Source: Reticulitermes lucifugus
Taxonomy: Eukaryota; Arthropoda; Insecta; Blattodea; Rhinotermitidae
Assembly (NCBI GenBank): GCA_026260175.1
Contig: JAKCWW010000919.1
Location: 4,259 to 68,258 of the forward strand
Direction of reading: 5' to 3'
DNA length: 64,000 nucleotides
Position numbers and translations under genes: made by a program. The notes beneath the pieces were generated by a model that saw nothing but the letters and a program-made list of their open reading frames with translations, was not told where the DNA came from and made no database searches. This document shows positions 34,620-46,519 of the stretch, in pieces. How positions within the stretch are numbered: position 1 is the first letter of the stretch; every line of letters starts with the position of its first letter.

Positions 34620-37600
34620 AACCCAAGGAACGTTCTTCAGAAAGACGGCAGGTTTCTCCTTAAACACTCTGTATAAAACGTATAGACAACATAGGGCTCC
34701 TTCTCTCGTAAAATAATCAATTACGCTTTTGCGTTAGGATTATAATATATTAGTTTTAAAAATTCCTACATTTTACTGTACTAACACTTATAAGTGAACG
34801 TGACTAAGTTGTGCAAACAATGCCATACACTGAGTTCTTGAACAAAGAAAATAATACTGAGAGGCAATGGCGTCATTTTAGAAAGAAATCCGTTGTATTT
34901 GACATTTCATGCGGTCTATTACATATGACTCCACATATAATTATGCACGGTACATCCCGTTTTCATAAACAAGCGAGACAAAACGTTTACAGTTAGCAGT
35001 ACATCCGGCGTGAGGGCAATGACACTAAATAATCCGACATGAACATTTACAAATATAACAAGAGAGTGAATGAAATATCACTACCTCCAGGAAAACTGAG
35101 CCATGTCGTTCTAACCAGTACATACAGATGAGGAAAAGGCTGCTACAAGACTTCAGTAGGTAAGAACCTTATTACGTGTGTAATACAGGAAGAGTGACTA
35201 CACACAATGCATTCTGCATGTTCTTGATTAAATAAAAACAACAATATCGACGTAAATACACCGGAATCCATTTTCAATACAAAACGTCTATTGGTTTCAA
35301 AAAACTTATAAAATACCAGTACTGAAAGTATAAAATAACGTCACAAATAATTAAGGGTAAGAAAGTTTAGTTTAAATGAAGGCAAACCCTTTTTGAAGGA
35401 ATAAATTAAAATAAATTTTGAAGATGAGTTGCATTCCATAAAGCTCAAACGCAATCAATTTCACTTAATGAAAGACAGAATTTTCTTGAGCTGAGAGTGA
35501 TCTGTAAAACAGCAGGACAGTGGGGAGAAGCCGACTCGCCAGCCACGTGACCTCACCCTTATTTCTCCTAACTAGCCACTAAAAGTCGGAAAAATGGTAC
35601 ACTATTAAAACGGGTGACCACGAAAGTTCGAAATCTCAACATCGACTTTCAGGAACTTCGGAAATCTACCATACTTTCATAAGGCATAAAAACGGCAATG
35701 TTTCATTTAAACTGTAAGTAAACAGGAACGAGATGATATGGGAAGAGATATGTGTTTTGAAACCATGATGGAGTGACCTACGTGTACTTCGAGGAACACA
35801 ACTGTTTTGTTTAACGACGCTTTCATTTGCTACGATTATAACGCGTCGATGATGGATGAGTGAAACACCAGTATGGAACATTGGCGCAGTGCTACTGACA
35901 GAGGAAACCTAGGTGTTCGAAGAAAAATCTGTCCCAGTGACACTGACCACCACAAAACCCACGTGTAGTGATCTGCCATACCTATATCGAGCACCTGTCT
36001 CGCCTTTCCTCTGTAGGAAATACGTCAGTGACGTTAAAGAGCCGATTATAAAGTCATAAATTGAAATTATATACAGTCTATTTCGTAACACACGACGAAT
36101 GGAAACAAATGTTTATAATTTTAGCCCCACACTACTTAAGCTCCTGTGAAGTTACAGGGTTCTGCGGTTGTAAGTTAAAAGACGTGTAAGCTGAAGACAG
36201 TTGCAGAAATAGACCATGGAACACATGGGAACTGCTACAGGTCCGGTGTTTGGTGGCTTCAGGGTGAATATGCGTGCAGTGCAGCAGCCGTCCCTTGAGT
36301 ACCGTCAGTCAGACGCCCGTACCGGCGCCGTTACATAGCGTTAAAACTTGCGCCGTCAGCATCTGAAACTACATCTGGCCCGACTCTCTCCTTTCGAGAC
36401 GAAAGTACAGCATAGGCAATTCCAAACTCAATCATTTTACTTGCTATCTACGCCTACCATAAGAGACACGTAATTTGGTTATTAAATTGTAATATATTTA
36501 GGTCGGGTCGGATATGTGGAGTAGAGCCTGGAGCCTTTGTTGTAAATGTTGTGTTAAGACGAGAAATCAGGTATTTTCGCAAAAAGAAAAAGAAACTACA
36601 AAACAAATTGGGTCTTAACGAAATGCTCATGACCTCTTTTGGTTTGGGATAGAACCCTGAAACAAGTAGTATAAACAGAATATTTTATGATGAAAGGTTT
36701 CATGTTTTCACAGAGGTGGTTTATCAGATCCTGGTCCCTTGATTTTCTGCATAGGGTGTAGAAACCTACAGGACCAGCAAATAAGAACATTTTCCTTGAA
36801 ATAATTGTGTATATTAACAATAGGCGACAGTTGATGCAAAACGTGTAGATTATATGTGGCAAATTTAAAGCAGTCGTGATGTGCTAATAAAAATTATGCA
36901 CAAAACCTAATAGCATAACTTTATAAATATTAATGTATAGTCCTTTACCGGGAATAAAGGGGTGAAATTTTCTCCTATGTATTTCACGTTCTCCCTTTGA
37001 ACGCGAACTACAACACATAGCGATAAATTAGTGCGTGACGATTTAAGCCTTCGGCCATCTGTTATACAATACATGTTTCGGCGGAATATGATGCTTCCAT
37101 CTTAAACTTTTAAGACATGTTTCCAAGATAACGATAAAATGATAGGCCACATTTCTTGAAAGCAGCCTACAACATCAAATAATATGTACATTCTAATCAC
37201 TTCAGCATAAACTTGGACAGTATTCCTTCAACTCTGAAGATGGAGAAAGCGTGTTTCTCCTAAACAGTGACATCAACATACAGCACTACGCGATGTCAAG
37301 CACTAGAATACTACAATCTGAAACTCAGGAATAGTTTAGAAATGGAATGTCCTTGTCTTCTCAAGCGGTTATGCCGTGCTAAGAGGGGACGATTAATCTT
37401 TTTAAGTGTTAATATTCTTCTCGGTATTTTGTTGCCACAAGCTTTCAATTTTTACGTTTCTCGCAGAGTGTGTGTTATACAAGTTTAACGCCCGACATCT
37501 GAAAAGGTGCACACTCCTCTCAGCGTGGATATTCAAGGGTTCGGATACTGAATTGTTCAGGAAACGTGTGACGTGTGGCTGAATGAATGAACATATTTGA

Positions 37601-37735
37601 ACGTCTCCGACGGCTCCCACATTATTTACACTAATTGACGACATATGGCTTCACGAAAAGGGCGAAAAAAGTAGAAAGCATTAAAAATATATCCCAAAAA
37701 TTCAGTTTTTTAGTACATAGGTATTACATTTAAAA
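34620..37735. other. No recognised gene
   Basis: Only short frames. 36220-36400 is GC-richer than its surroundings but shows no motif. Confidence 0.5.
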
Positions 37736-37743
37736 CACCATAT

Positions 37744-37784
37744 CTTCGACATGTTTCGATCCATTATGGATAATCTTCAGGGAG
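37744..37784 (-). other. Hammerhead-like motif
   Basis: Minus strand: CCTGAAGATTATCCATAATG, then GATCGAAACATGTCGA. It has CTGAAGA and GAAAC...GTC cores, with ATCC/GGAT able to pair as stem II. Stem I pairing is not evident. Confidence 0.4.
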
Positions 37785-37789
37785 AATAA

Positions 37790-38710
37790 CAAAAAGTAAT
37801 ATGTATAAAACATGAAATAAAATTAAAAGTAACTTAAAATTAAAATTAACTTATTTTATGATGAATCTTGATATCTGGAACTCTAGGCTGTAGAAGCGGA
37901 TACGCGAGGAATGTTCCACATGAAGTAGACGATTAGTATAGTAGTAACAAAGTCCATACCACCGTCATCTAGTAAACGGGTGGTTCTCAGCCTGTGGGCC
38001 GCAAGCTTGGGCCAAATGTGCCTCGAGTCCTTGAATGGAGAAATTTTTACGAAAGATTAAATATGGAATTAAAAATTCTTTAAACGAAAAACTGATAAGG
38101 TTTTCCTTTCACACACGCACAAGTACAAACTCAAAAAAAATGGGCGCAGGTTTGATGAGTTAGTTGCTAAGTTGAGGGAGCACCGTTATACATAAAATTT
38201 GGAAAACACTTCATCGTTATACATACAATTTGTAAACCACTTCATATACTTATGCTTCTTAAATCGGCGTTGTTATCAAAACGTCATCTTCGTACTTTAC
38301 AGTTTTATAGAGTAACAGGCTCCATTTAAGAATAAATGCACTCTTATTATAAATTTTCTTCTCTGTTTTAATCATTGTCTGCCGCGAAAAGAAGATGAAT
38401 ACAGAGAGTGTGCAAAAATCACCAAAAATTATGGAACAACTGGCATAGGCGCTTGGGGTTGGAGGACTCCTTTGTGGAACACGTTCCAAGTAGTGTCATG
38501 TGCAGGCTAATTGGAATGCAATGTAAACTGGTTTACACCAAAAATCGTCAGGACGTAATGAAGACGATCATGATACATAAAAACAATTACACCACCACCA
38601 CCACCACAAACACTGCTCAGCTAAAAATGCAAAAGATTCGGTATAGTGACTAGAATATGGGAGGAAAGGCCAAGGAGTTGTCGTTCGACGCTTGGCAGAG
38701 CCAAAATATT
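37790..38710. other. No recognised feature
   Basis: Non-coding; a short (CAC)n run at about 38592-38608. Confidence 0.5.
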
Positions 38711-38714
38711 TCTG

Positions 38715-38925
38715 TCTTCTCCAAAACCTTCAGGTCGACTCTGGGATCCAACCCGCTTCCTATCAACTGGTAAAGCGGAATATTTTTAAGGGAATAAAGT
38801 GGCCGGGATGTGAAACTAATCACTCACCACCATTAATACCGAGGTTTAAAAAATTCATGAATCTACAACTCCACTCCCCTGTATGCCCTCGTGTTTTGCA
38901 CAGAGACAAGTTTACTTATATCTTA
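38715..38925 (+). repeat. SINE-C, 3' part, diverged
   Basis: AAAGTGGCCGGGATGTGAAA, CTAATCACTCACCACCATTA, ATACCGAGGTTTAAAAAATT, CCACTCCCCTGTATGCCCTC and ACAGAGACAAGTTTACTTA follow SINE-C order. It generates most of the 130-codon frame at 38692-39084, which is therefore not a gene. Confidence 0.65.
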
Positions 38926-38929
38926 GTTC

Positions 38930-40550
38930 AAAAATTAGAATTTTATTATTTATTATTATTATATATGAGTCAAGAGGACGATTGTTATTCAGTCCAGACA
39001 CTGTTTCTGACGCATTATTTTCATGGTTCTTTGCTGCTAGTGAAAGTTATGTACATGTTATACAAATCCTCGTTTACCCATTAAAACTCCACGTCAGACA
39101 CTCTGTCCTAGTGTAAATGGTTATTAGATGGTACAAAATAATATTGAACAGTAGAAATCTACAGTATGACTAATATATTTAGAGGCATCCAAGTAAAATG
39201 TACAGAAGGACAAGTGTAGGAGGAACAAAACAGGGAAAAGAATGGGTAACCTGAAGAGAAAAGGATAGGGTAGCTAAGTTTCAGAAGATGTGATTGTATT
39301 TCCTAACATAAGGAGTTCCTTAAAAAAACTTTCGAGTCAAGAGTTTTATGAAATCCAACCTCCCTTTCATTCTATCCAATACTACCATCCTTTACTACTT
39401 TAAAAGCTCATTTTTCACGCATTCAACCTCGAAAAGACGTCAATTATTGGCGAAAAAGCAAAGAGTAGAAGACGAAGAACAAGAAAGGCGAGCGAAGTTG
39501 AATGCGAACAACCAGCTTTATTGGAACGAGGGACGGCATGCAGACGTCAATTATTTGTTGGCGGTTTTAAGGTTTGATGACTTCAACTCTAATATCTTAC
39601 ACAAAAACATTAGACACAAACAGCGCATAAGTCTATAGAAGGAAGAAATATGACCTAAAGAGATAAAGGAAAACGTGATCATGGAATCTTTGTTGGGATA
39701 GAGAAATACTTGTATTGGGACATCGAACTGACCGAGGATGGAGAGAATAGAATACAAAATTTTGCTGTTCAAAAGTTGTTAAGTAGCCTTAAATTATCGG
39801 CCATGACTGAACATAATTGGTAGCGGCACTCAGACTCATAAAGTGACAATAATAATTAATGCTAATAGCAGAGTCTGTAATAATGGTAATGGTCATGATA
39901 ACTACAACAACGACCAGTGCCTGCATTCTGTCCGAGAAAAGAGAAAGTTTAGTCGATGAATTACAGCGAAGAGGCTTATGTCCCACACCATGTAGGATTC
40001 TAACCTAAGTACATACGGGGCGTGTCTGCATGAAGATATTGCCATACCATTAGACAGACGTGTGATCAAGAAGGTATTTAGGCTCTTCCTAGAATAACAT
40101 TTTTATTTATGAAGTACGTGTTTTAAAAATGTAAGTAATTTAAACTTTATGCTATGCATCCCGATATGAGTAGTTAAAGTATGGGCGGTCCAAATACTAT
40201 TCAATAAGTTTTGTCTCATGACTTCAGAGAAAGAGAGCACTTGGAAACATACTTCTAAAGAGAGTGAATCTTAATACAGAAATGTAAACATATATGACTG
40301 GATTTAATTGGATGATATTCGGTTTCGTAGCTGCTTTTTTTGAGCAGGGGGCATAATTCCCGGTTCCTAAAGAAGGGAATTGATTGCTTACCTGAGCAAC
40401 TACCAATTTCCGAAAGAATACCCAACATTAAGCAGTTAAAGTGAGTATATTAGCAGTAACACTGACATGTTTTGACCCATGAGTTTATCAGAAAATGTGT
40501 GGCATTAAGATGGTAAAGTAAAATTAAGTAAAATGATGTAAAGTAAAGTA
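38930..40550. other. No recognised feature
   Basis: Includes a GA-rich tract at about 39180-39280 and AAAGTAAAGTAA-type repeats at about 40520-40555. Confidence 0.5.
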
Positions 40551-40555
40551 AAGTA

Positions 40556-40855
40556 ACGTAGCCGTCTTTACGCCACGAAAGCATATGAGGGAGTGGACGT
40601 TTAGCGCCACTCATTCATAAGGTGGGCATTGGATGGAGAGAGCGGGCAGCTCCACACTACAGCCGCTTTACTTCCAGCAAAAGAGTCCTTTTTACACATT
40701 GAATGTGAAGGCTGAGTGGGCAAAGGTGCCAGTCTGGTAGCTTTGCAGAAGACAAAATCTGTTGCCCCTGCCGGCAATCAAATCACGATCCCTTGGTCGT
40801 CCAGCCTGTAGCCTAGTCACTTTATTGACTGAGCTATCCTGGCCCCCATGATCAG
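40556..40855 (-). repeat. SINE-C, near full length
   Basis: Minus strand: GGGCCAGGATAGCTCAGTCA head, box-B-like GATTTGATTGCCGGC, CACTCAGCCTTCACATTCAA, CTGGAAGTAAAGCGGCTGTA, and GGCGTAAAGACGGC near the 3' end. The GATAGCTCAGT box A makes the tRNA origin clear. Confidence 0.75.
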
Positions 40856-41129
40856 CAGTAACCCCTTTAAAAAGTCATTAGGGCAGAGAGACAATTTAAT
40901 CCCAAATAAGAGAGAATCCAGCAGCCCCGTCATATAACAGTTTTCCCTGCAGGATTTAACACTGGAAAGTCCGGTCTTTGACCAACTCATATAACACCAA
41001 TTCAGGTCAATTTGGCCCTTGCTGTGAAATAACTTTTGCTAAAGCGACAATGAGAAAACAAATGCGTTATATTATTTTTAACTTTAAACAATTCAAGCGA
41101 CTGTGCTTCAATGAAATATGCCACAGTGA

Positions 41130-41580
41130 TAGAGTAACAGTCAAAAAGAAATGTCTTGGTATAGCACCATATACATACCAACATCTGTACATCAATGTTA
41201 ATATACATTGATATACAAACATGTGGTAAAGCTCTTAGATGATTCGGCCTTTTTCAGTCATCTTCAGGGAGGTATTCGACAAAGAAAAACACAAGTGACT
41301 ACTTAGATCATAGATGTGCAAAATTAGGTTTAAAATACAAATGTTAAAATGCTTAAAATAATTTAAAAAAGCATAGTACAGACTGTATATCGTAATAGTC
41401 ATTATCTGAATTGCAAACAAACGTCTAATGTAGACATCCACGTTCGTTTTCAGGGATATTTCCCAGTGTCTACTGTGCTTGTTTATATCACCACGGATGA
41501 ATGCACTCCCTGAAGATGGCCGAAAAACGCCGAAACATGTAAGATGTTTACCTCATGTCTGTATGTCACTGTATGTAATT
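41130..41580. repeat. Inverted pair of hammerhead-like motifs
   Basis: Minus strand 41246-41277: CCCTGAAGATGACTGAAAAA, then GGCCGAATCAT. Plus strand 41504-41540: CTCCCTGAAGATGGCCGAAA, then AACGCCGAAACATGTAAG. The two point towards each other's flank as in the foldbacks at 22250 and 63267, but the arms outside the motifs are largely diverged. Confidence 0.4.
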
Positions 41581-41807
41581 ATAGTGCAGTTGTTATGTAT
41601 ATATATATTTACTATCACTTTAAAAGTGAATGAGATGGTACAGTCTTCTGATGACAAAATAGTCCCATATCTAGAAGGCGCGTTCAGTGAAATGCAGTAT
41701 CACTTTCTGGCATTTTGCAGCATTCTAAGACAACATAAATTCTTATTAAATAATTATAAATTTTGTGGTGAATACTTCCAGCAAGATAAGAATTTTAAAT
41801 AAGGTAC

Positions 41808-42720
41808 AGTGTGCTCAAATGCTCATTGCGTTCTGTGAAAGAAATGGGCTTGTTATAAACGACACATGGTTCAAAAAGCCTAAAAGAAGATTGTACACCT
41901 GGAAAGCACCAGAGGGATAGAAGTCGACATTAATTTGACTATGTACTAGTGAAACAGCGATTCAGGAACAGTGTGAAGTATGTGCAGACACAGCCTGGAG
42001 CATAAACTGATTTGACCATAACTTACTGTTTGCAACGGATTGAAGAAAATCATAAGGTTCCAAAAGCGAAAAACAAAATCGAATTTGGAAAAGCTATATG
42101 CTCAATGACAGAAAGTGCACGATAGTCTAGAAGAAAAACTTGGTGCAAGCTAATGTGAAATTAGGAATGTGGAAGTGCAGTGGAAAAATATCAAGAAATG
42201 TGTGTTAGATATTATGAGTGCTTTGGTTGGAAAAGTCGAGAGGAGAGCAAGAAAGCCATGGATTTGCAAAAGACATGATCAGTAAAATGGATGAACGAAT
42301 GAAATGAAAGAATGTCAACAACGAAAAAGGAAGGGAGAACCACAGAAGACTGAGGAACGAAGTGAATAGAGACACGGACAACGCCAAGAAGGAATATCTT
42401 GAAGGGTTTGGAGACTTCAAAATAGGAGGACAAGTAATTCGCACTGTGAAATATGCAGATGACCTTGTGCTACTGGCTAGGCAAGAAAAGGTGCTACAGG
42501 GCATGACTGATAGACCAACTGAAATTGGAAGACGCTATGGAATGGAAATGAATGTGGAAAAAACTAAGGTAATGAGAATCTCAAGGCAACCATCCCCAAT
42601 AAAAATTATGATAGATCAAAAGCAATTGGAAAATTTGGAGTATTTCAATTATTTGGGTAGCATGATAACAAACGATGCAAGGTGTATACGTGAAATGAAA
42701 TCCAGAATTGCCATGAAAAA
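41808..42720 (+). mobile_element. RTE/BovB-like LINE, 5' truncated, first part
   Basis: The first part codes the end of the LINE endonuclease (GLVINDTWFKKPKRRLYTW, typical of RTE/BovB 'craniofacial development protein 2-like' nucleases), with stops. At about 42000-42350 the linker reads in broken frames (KVERRARKPW). An open frame from 42362 joins KKEYLEG directly to VKYADDLVLLARQEKVLQG, so the fingers part of the reverse transcriptase is deleted. The YADD catalytic box is at 42452-42463. RYGMEMNVEKTKVMRISRQ and EYFNYLGSMITNDAR follow. Alignment to the LINE stops near 42720, where a second element is inserted. It would have copied its RNA by target-primed reverse transcription; this copy is dead. 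Confidence 0.8.
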
Positions 42721-43402
42721 ATCTTCGGTGTTTCAAGCTACGACTGAACCGCAAATTGTATGTAAAACGTCACGCCGACAAGTTGAATGTTGGCGATCTT
42801 CTTTTGCTGGTGTTAAAATGTTTCAGCTGCTTGAGTGAGGGAAGGGCGAAAGAAAGAAAGATAGATAGAAAGAAAGAAAGAAAGAAAGAAAGAAATTGAC
42901 TGTATTGGAGTTTGTATTTTTTCAGAAAATTTTACAAGTTGTTATATGTATGTGTTTATGTCCCTGTAATGGTTAGCCGTGGCTTGTGGTATGAGAAGTA
43001 GGTCGCGTAGTTTACGCTCTTGAGATGGGAGAGACGCCTGGTGAAGATGTGATCTATCGCGCTGCCGCCGAGCGTGGTAGATTGCACGGGATCGTGGCGG
43101 ACTTCTAGACCGAGTTCTTCTTTCATGAATTCGATGAACCAGTCATTATTCTTGCCGGGACGAGTACCTGTAAAAACAGCGCCGAGGTGACCACCTATGT
43201 GTACCGAAATGTAAGACGTTAGATGGTGAGAGTGTGAAAATCGTAGGTGATTTNNNNNNNNNNNNNNNNNNNNNNNNNNNNNNNNNNNNNNNNNNNNNNN
43301 NNNNNNNNNNNNNNNNNNAACGTAGGTAACGCGAAAGTCTGACACCGCGAGCGCCGAGGTGACCCACCTACGAGTATGTGTTCCGAAATGTAAGACGTTT
43401 CA
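42721..43402 (-). mobile_element. Insertion in the LINE, with nuclease-like fragment
   Basis: The LINE frame is interrupted here and resumes at 43403. On the minus strand about 43160-42960 reads WFIEFMKEELGLEVRHDP, then AIDHIFTR and YFSYHKP, which resembles the C-terminal part of an endonuclease/exonuclease/phosphatase-fold domain found in some arthropod mobile elements. A plus-strand piece before the gap reads VKIVGDF, like the start of the same domain but on the opposite strand. A (GAAA)n microsatellite is at 42848-42895. The element class is uncertain (a Helentron-type or other large element is possible). Confidence 0.4.
43254..43318. other. Assembly gap, 65 N
   Basis: Sixty-five N bases. 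The word GCGCCGAGGTGAC followed by CCGAAATGTAAGACGTT occurs on both sides (43180-43222 and 43355-43400), suggesting unresolved local duplication. Confidence 1.
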
Positions 43403-43928
43403 CGTCAAAAGCAGCATTCAACAAGAAGGAGGCTCTTTTCACCAGCAAACTGGACTTAAATTTAAGGAAGAAACTAGTAAAGTGCTTTATTTGAAACATA
43501 GCTTTTTACGGTGCTGAAACGTGGACACTTCGGAAAGTAAATCAGAAGTACCTGGAAAGTTTTGAAATGTGGTGCTGGAGAAGACTGGAGTAAATCTGTT
43601 GGACAGATCGTGTGAGAAATAAAGAAGTATTACATAGAGTCGGGATAGGTGAGGAATATCTTAAATACAGTAAAAAGAAGAAAGGCTAACTGGATTGGTC
43701 ATATCTTGCCTAGAAACTGCCTTCTGAAACACGTAATAGAAGGAAAGTTGGAAGAAAGGATAGAAATGACGGGAAGAAGAGGAAGAAAGCGTAAGCAGCT
43801 ATTGGATGACCTTAAGGAAAAGAAAATATGCTGGATATTGAAAGTGGAAGCACTAGATCACACCCTGTGGAGAACTCGATTTGGAAGAGGCTACGGACCT
43901 GTCGTAAAACAGACTACAGAATGATAAA
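43403..43928 (+). mobile_element. RTE/BovB-like LINE, C-terminal part
   Basis: Continuation of the LINE at 41808. It reads KAAFNKKEALFTSKLDLNLR and YGAETWTLRKVNQKYLESFE in short frames, then an open frame 43649-43924 with KRRKANWIGHILPRNCLLKH, GRRGRKRKQLLDDLKEKK and the terminal LWRTRFGRGYGPVVKQTTE. These are the thumb and C-terminal parts of the ORF2 protein. The stop after TTE is the natural end of this family as I know it. Confidence 0.8.
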
Positions 43929-43934
43929 TGACAG

Positions 43935-45940
43935 TGTGCTACTAGGATGCATCGTCTGCATGCTCTTGACACCGGTGTAAGGCTCTTCCCCAGTAAAGTG
44001 CTCAAAAACTACCTTCTTACATGACTTCTTAGCTTCAAATTTTATTTTTGTTACAGGTTTCCAGAACCTGGAATCTCCGTCATTTACCACCAATTTCTTC
44101 AGAATCCATTACCATTATTTGGCCACTTTTTGAATTACTCATCCCGAAGCTCATCTGCAAATAATCTTACGAATTTTCTGATTGAATCTTTCTTACCAAC
44201 AACAGTCCAATATATGACATTTAATGCCAAAATTCAAAGATTACTTAAAAGTTATACACTGTCCGTCGCCTGGATGAGGAATTTACAGTATGATACTTCG
44301 TCACTCCTTCCACCATGTCAGCTGCACATCCTGGTCCGGCAGAACAAGCGCCAGTATCCGGAGTTCACTTCGGTTATTGACGGTATTGAAGATCGGGCAA
44401 ACAAAATAATTCGAAAGGACGTTTCTGACCACTTTATGTTAACATATGACAAGTGACATGTCTCTTTACTTCGTAACTTTATTGTGTAAAGTGGTACTGG
44501 CAGTAATTTTGAAGTCTTATTTACTGCATCAACAATGTTTTTCGATTTCACTTACATAACTTTGGCAAGTCATAAGAAAATTAAAAAATTATTTGCGTAT
44601 GGCTGCATAGTTCATCTCACAACGTAGTCAAAAACATGCTGCGTACCAAGATTATTTTTTTATCTGTCGCACAGTAACGAAACCGCTTAGAAACTGTGTG
44701 GAGTCAGCTTCTACAGCTAAGGAATATTTTTGCCCACAATGCTCAGGGTTTGAAGGGATTAACCGTGTTAACGAACACCTAGTCTTCGTGGGATAAAGCT
44801 GCATGCCAGTTACAGTAAACAGCCCTTGTTCTTGTCAAATAAAGCATTTATCTGTGAATGTATTACATACAACAGAGGTCAGTGCAAACTTCTTTGTCTG
44901 ATAACGAATGCAGTGTATATATTTCTTGTCAAAGAAAAAATTATTTCGTAAATTAAAAAAAAACGTCGTACCCACTGCATCTTTACGCAACAGTAATACC
45001 CACAATCCTGACCGTAAAGGTTAGAGTCCCACGTTCTTACGTCCAATGACACCGCTCGCGTGACTGCAGTACCTGTCTCTAGTTTCTCTAGACTAATCGA
45101 TCTCACATTGTATTCTAGCATTCTGTACCCCTCAGTCTCAAAGAACTTCTTGACGTGAAGCAGCAGGGTGTGGTCTGTGAACAAGAGTCAGGCTCTTGTT
45201 ACATCCTAACCACAATTCTCTTGGCATGCAGTGTGGGTCAGGCCTTTCCCTTCCCTATCACAGACACTGCACTACACTCTAGCTTTGGGTCCTAGCAAAG
45301 GTTATATTTCAAGGTATTCCTGAGAAATTATTTCTATTGTCTTTTTCACCAAAGCATAGCAGCGGCGTTAGTTCTACATTCCTCTATCGAAAGATTTTCT
45401 TGGGGTTGGTTTCCCCGTATGCCAGGAATGGATTCAGTCTAGGACTATATGAAGAGATGGGAATTCCCCAAGTGGGTTTTCTTCGCATCATAGCCACCAT
45501 GTTGCTTTTGTTTTCAAGGTGAGATGAATTTTTCTCGTGTTATAGAAACTGCGCTGATTTGGATTATCAGTTTTCCATCATGTAAGAAAGTTAAAAACAT
45601 TTCACAGTTTTCCTTTCTAGAACGAATAAACATTTATGTAAATTTTTTCAACAATATTAATGGGATGTACAGTTATGTAGCGTGATGACCGGACAGCCGT
45701 ACACTATAAATTATATACATACATATATATATATAGATAGTTTGGGTTTTCTCCTTGTAATCAACTTTCCATGTACGTAACTTCCATATTAACAACCTTC
45801 CTGTTCCTTGCTTCCCAAAAGAATTAATTTTAAGTACGGTTCTTTGCTACCATTATTAATTAAGTTAAAAGTATTTAATGGGCGGGATATGTAAGGTGTT
45901 AAGCGCGTAATATAGAGTTGTATTTGAAGCTCCTGCAGGG
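43935..45940. other. No recognised gene
   Basis: The 108-codon plus frame at 44130 and the 101-codon minus frame at 44879 have no motif I know. An AT dinucleotide run lies at about 45715-45738. Confidence 0.45.
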
Positions 45941-45944
45941 AAGA

Positions 45945-46110
45945 TATTTTATGGAAATAGGATCTGAGAATGTCCACTGTATTCGTGTAGCTCAGGATGG
46001 GAAATAGTCCCGGGCTTTTGGGAATAGGATAATGGTCCTTTGGGTTCCATAAGTGGCGCGGAATGTTACACGAGTTGAGAGACCATCGGCATCTGAAGGA
46101 GAACTCAGCT
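45945..46110 (+). repeat. LINE 3' tail, family D
   Basis: GTCCACTGTATTCGTGTAGC, TCAGGATGGGAAATAGTCCC, GGGCTTTTGGGAATAGGATA, ATGGTCCTTTGGGTTCCATA and AGTGGCGCGGAATGTTAC in D order. Confidence 0.65.
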
Positions 46111-46385
46111 ACATGGTAAAAATTACCTACAAGATTCTGCGGGTAGCGTCACGTATAATGATGTTAGCTCCAGAGTTTGGAGGGATTAAAGGGGCATGAA
46201 ACTTGTGCACAAGTATAATCAGACGACGTTCCGCTAAGTGGCGTCAGCTCCGCCATACTCTGGCATCTCGTGCTACGCACTCAATCTGATGGAAGAGAGC
46301 CTGCTTCTTTTTTAATGAAAACAGCAAATATTTCCCGTGCATAATCAGGCACCACCCCATATAAGCGTAAGGCTGTGATTACATA

Positions 46386-46515
46386 TAAACGACACCACGA
46401 AGACGTATGGAGCAGTGGAGGTAAAATCTTAGTGTCGACAGTAGATACAGAGTGAGCGTTCAGCTTCTTGTCCCGGCCGCTTTACCTTCGGAGAAATTTG
46501 ACCCAACTATCAAAC
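46386..46515 (-). repeat. SINE-C, 3' part
   Basis: Minus strand: CCGAAGGTAAAGCGGCCGGG, ACAAGAAGCTGAACGCTCAC, TTACCTCCACTGCTCCATAC and GTCTTCGTGGTGTCG. The head is lost. Confidence 0.65.
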
Positions 46516-46519
46516 GGAT

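Noticed and set aside
38692-39084. 130-codon plus frame
   Set aside because: Largely SINE-C sequence read through.
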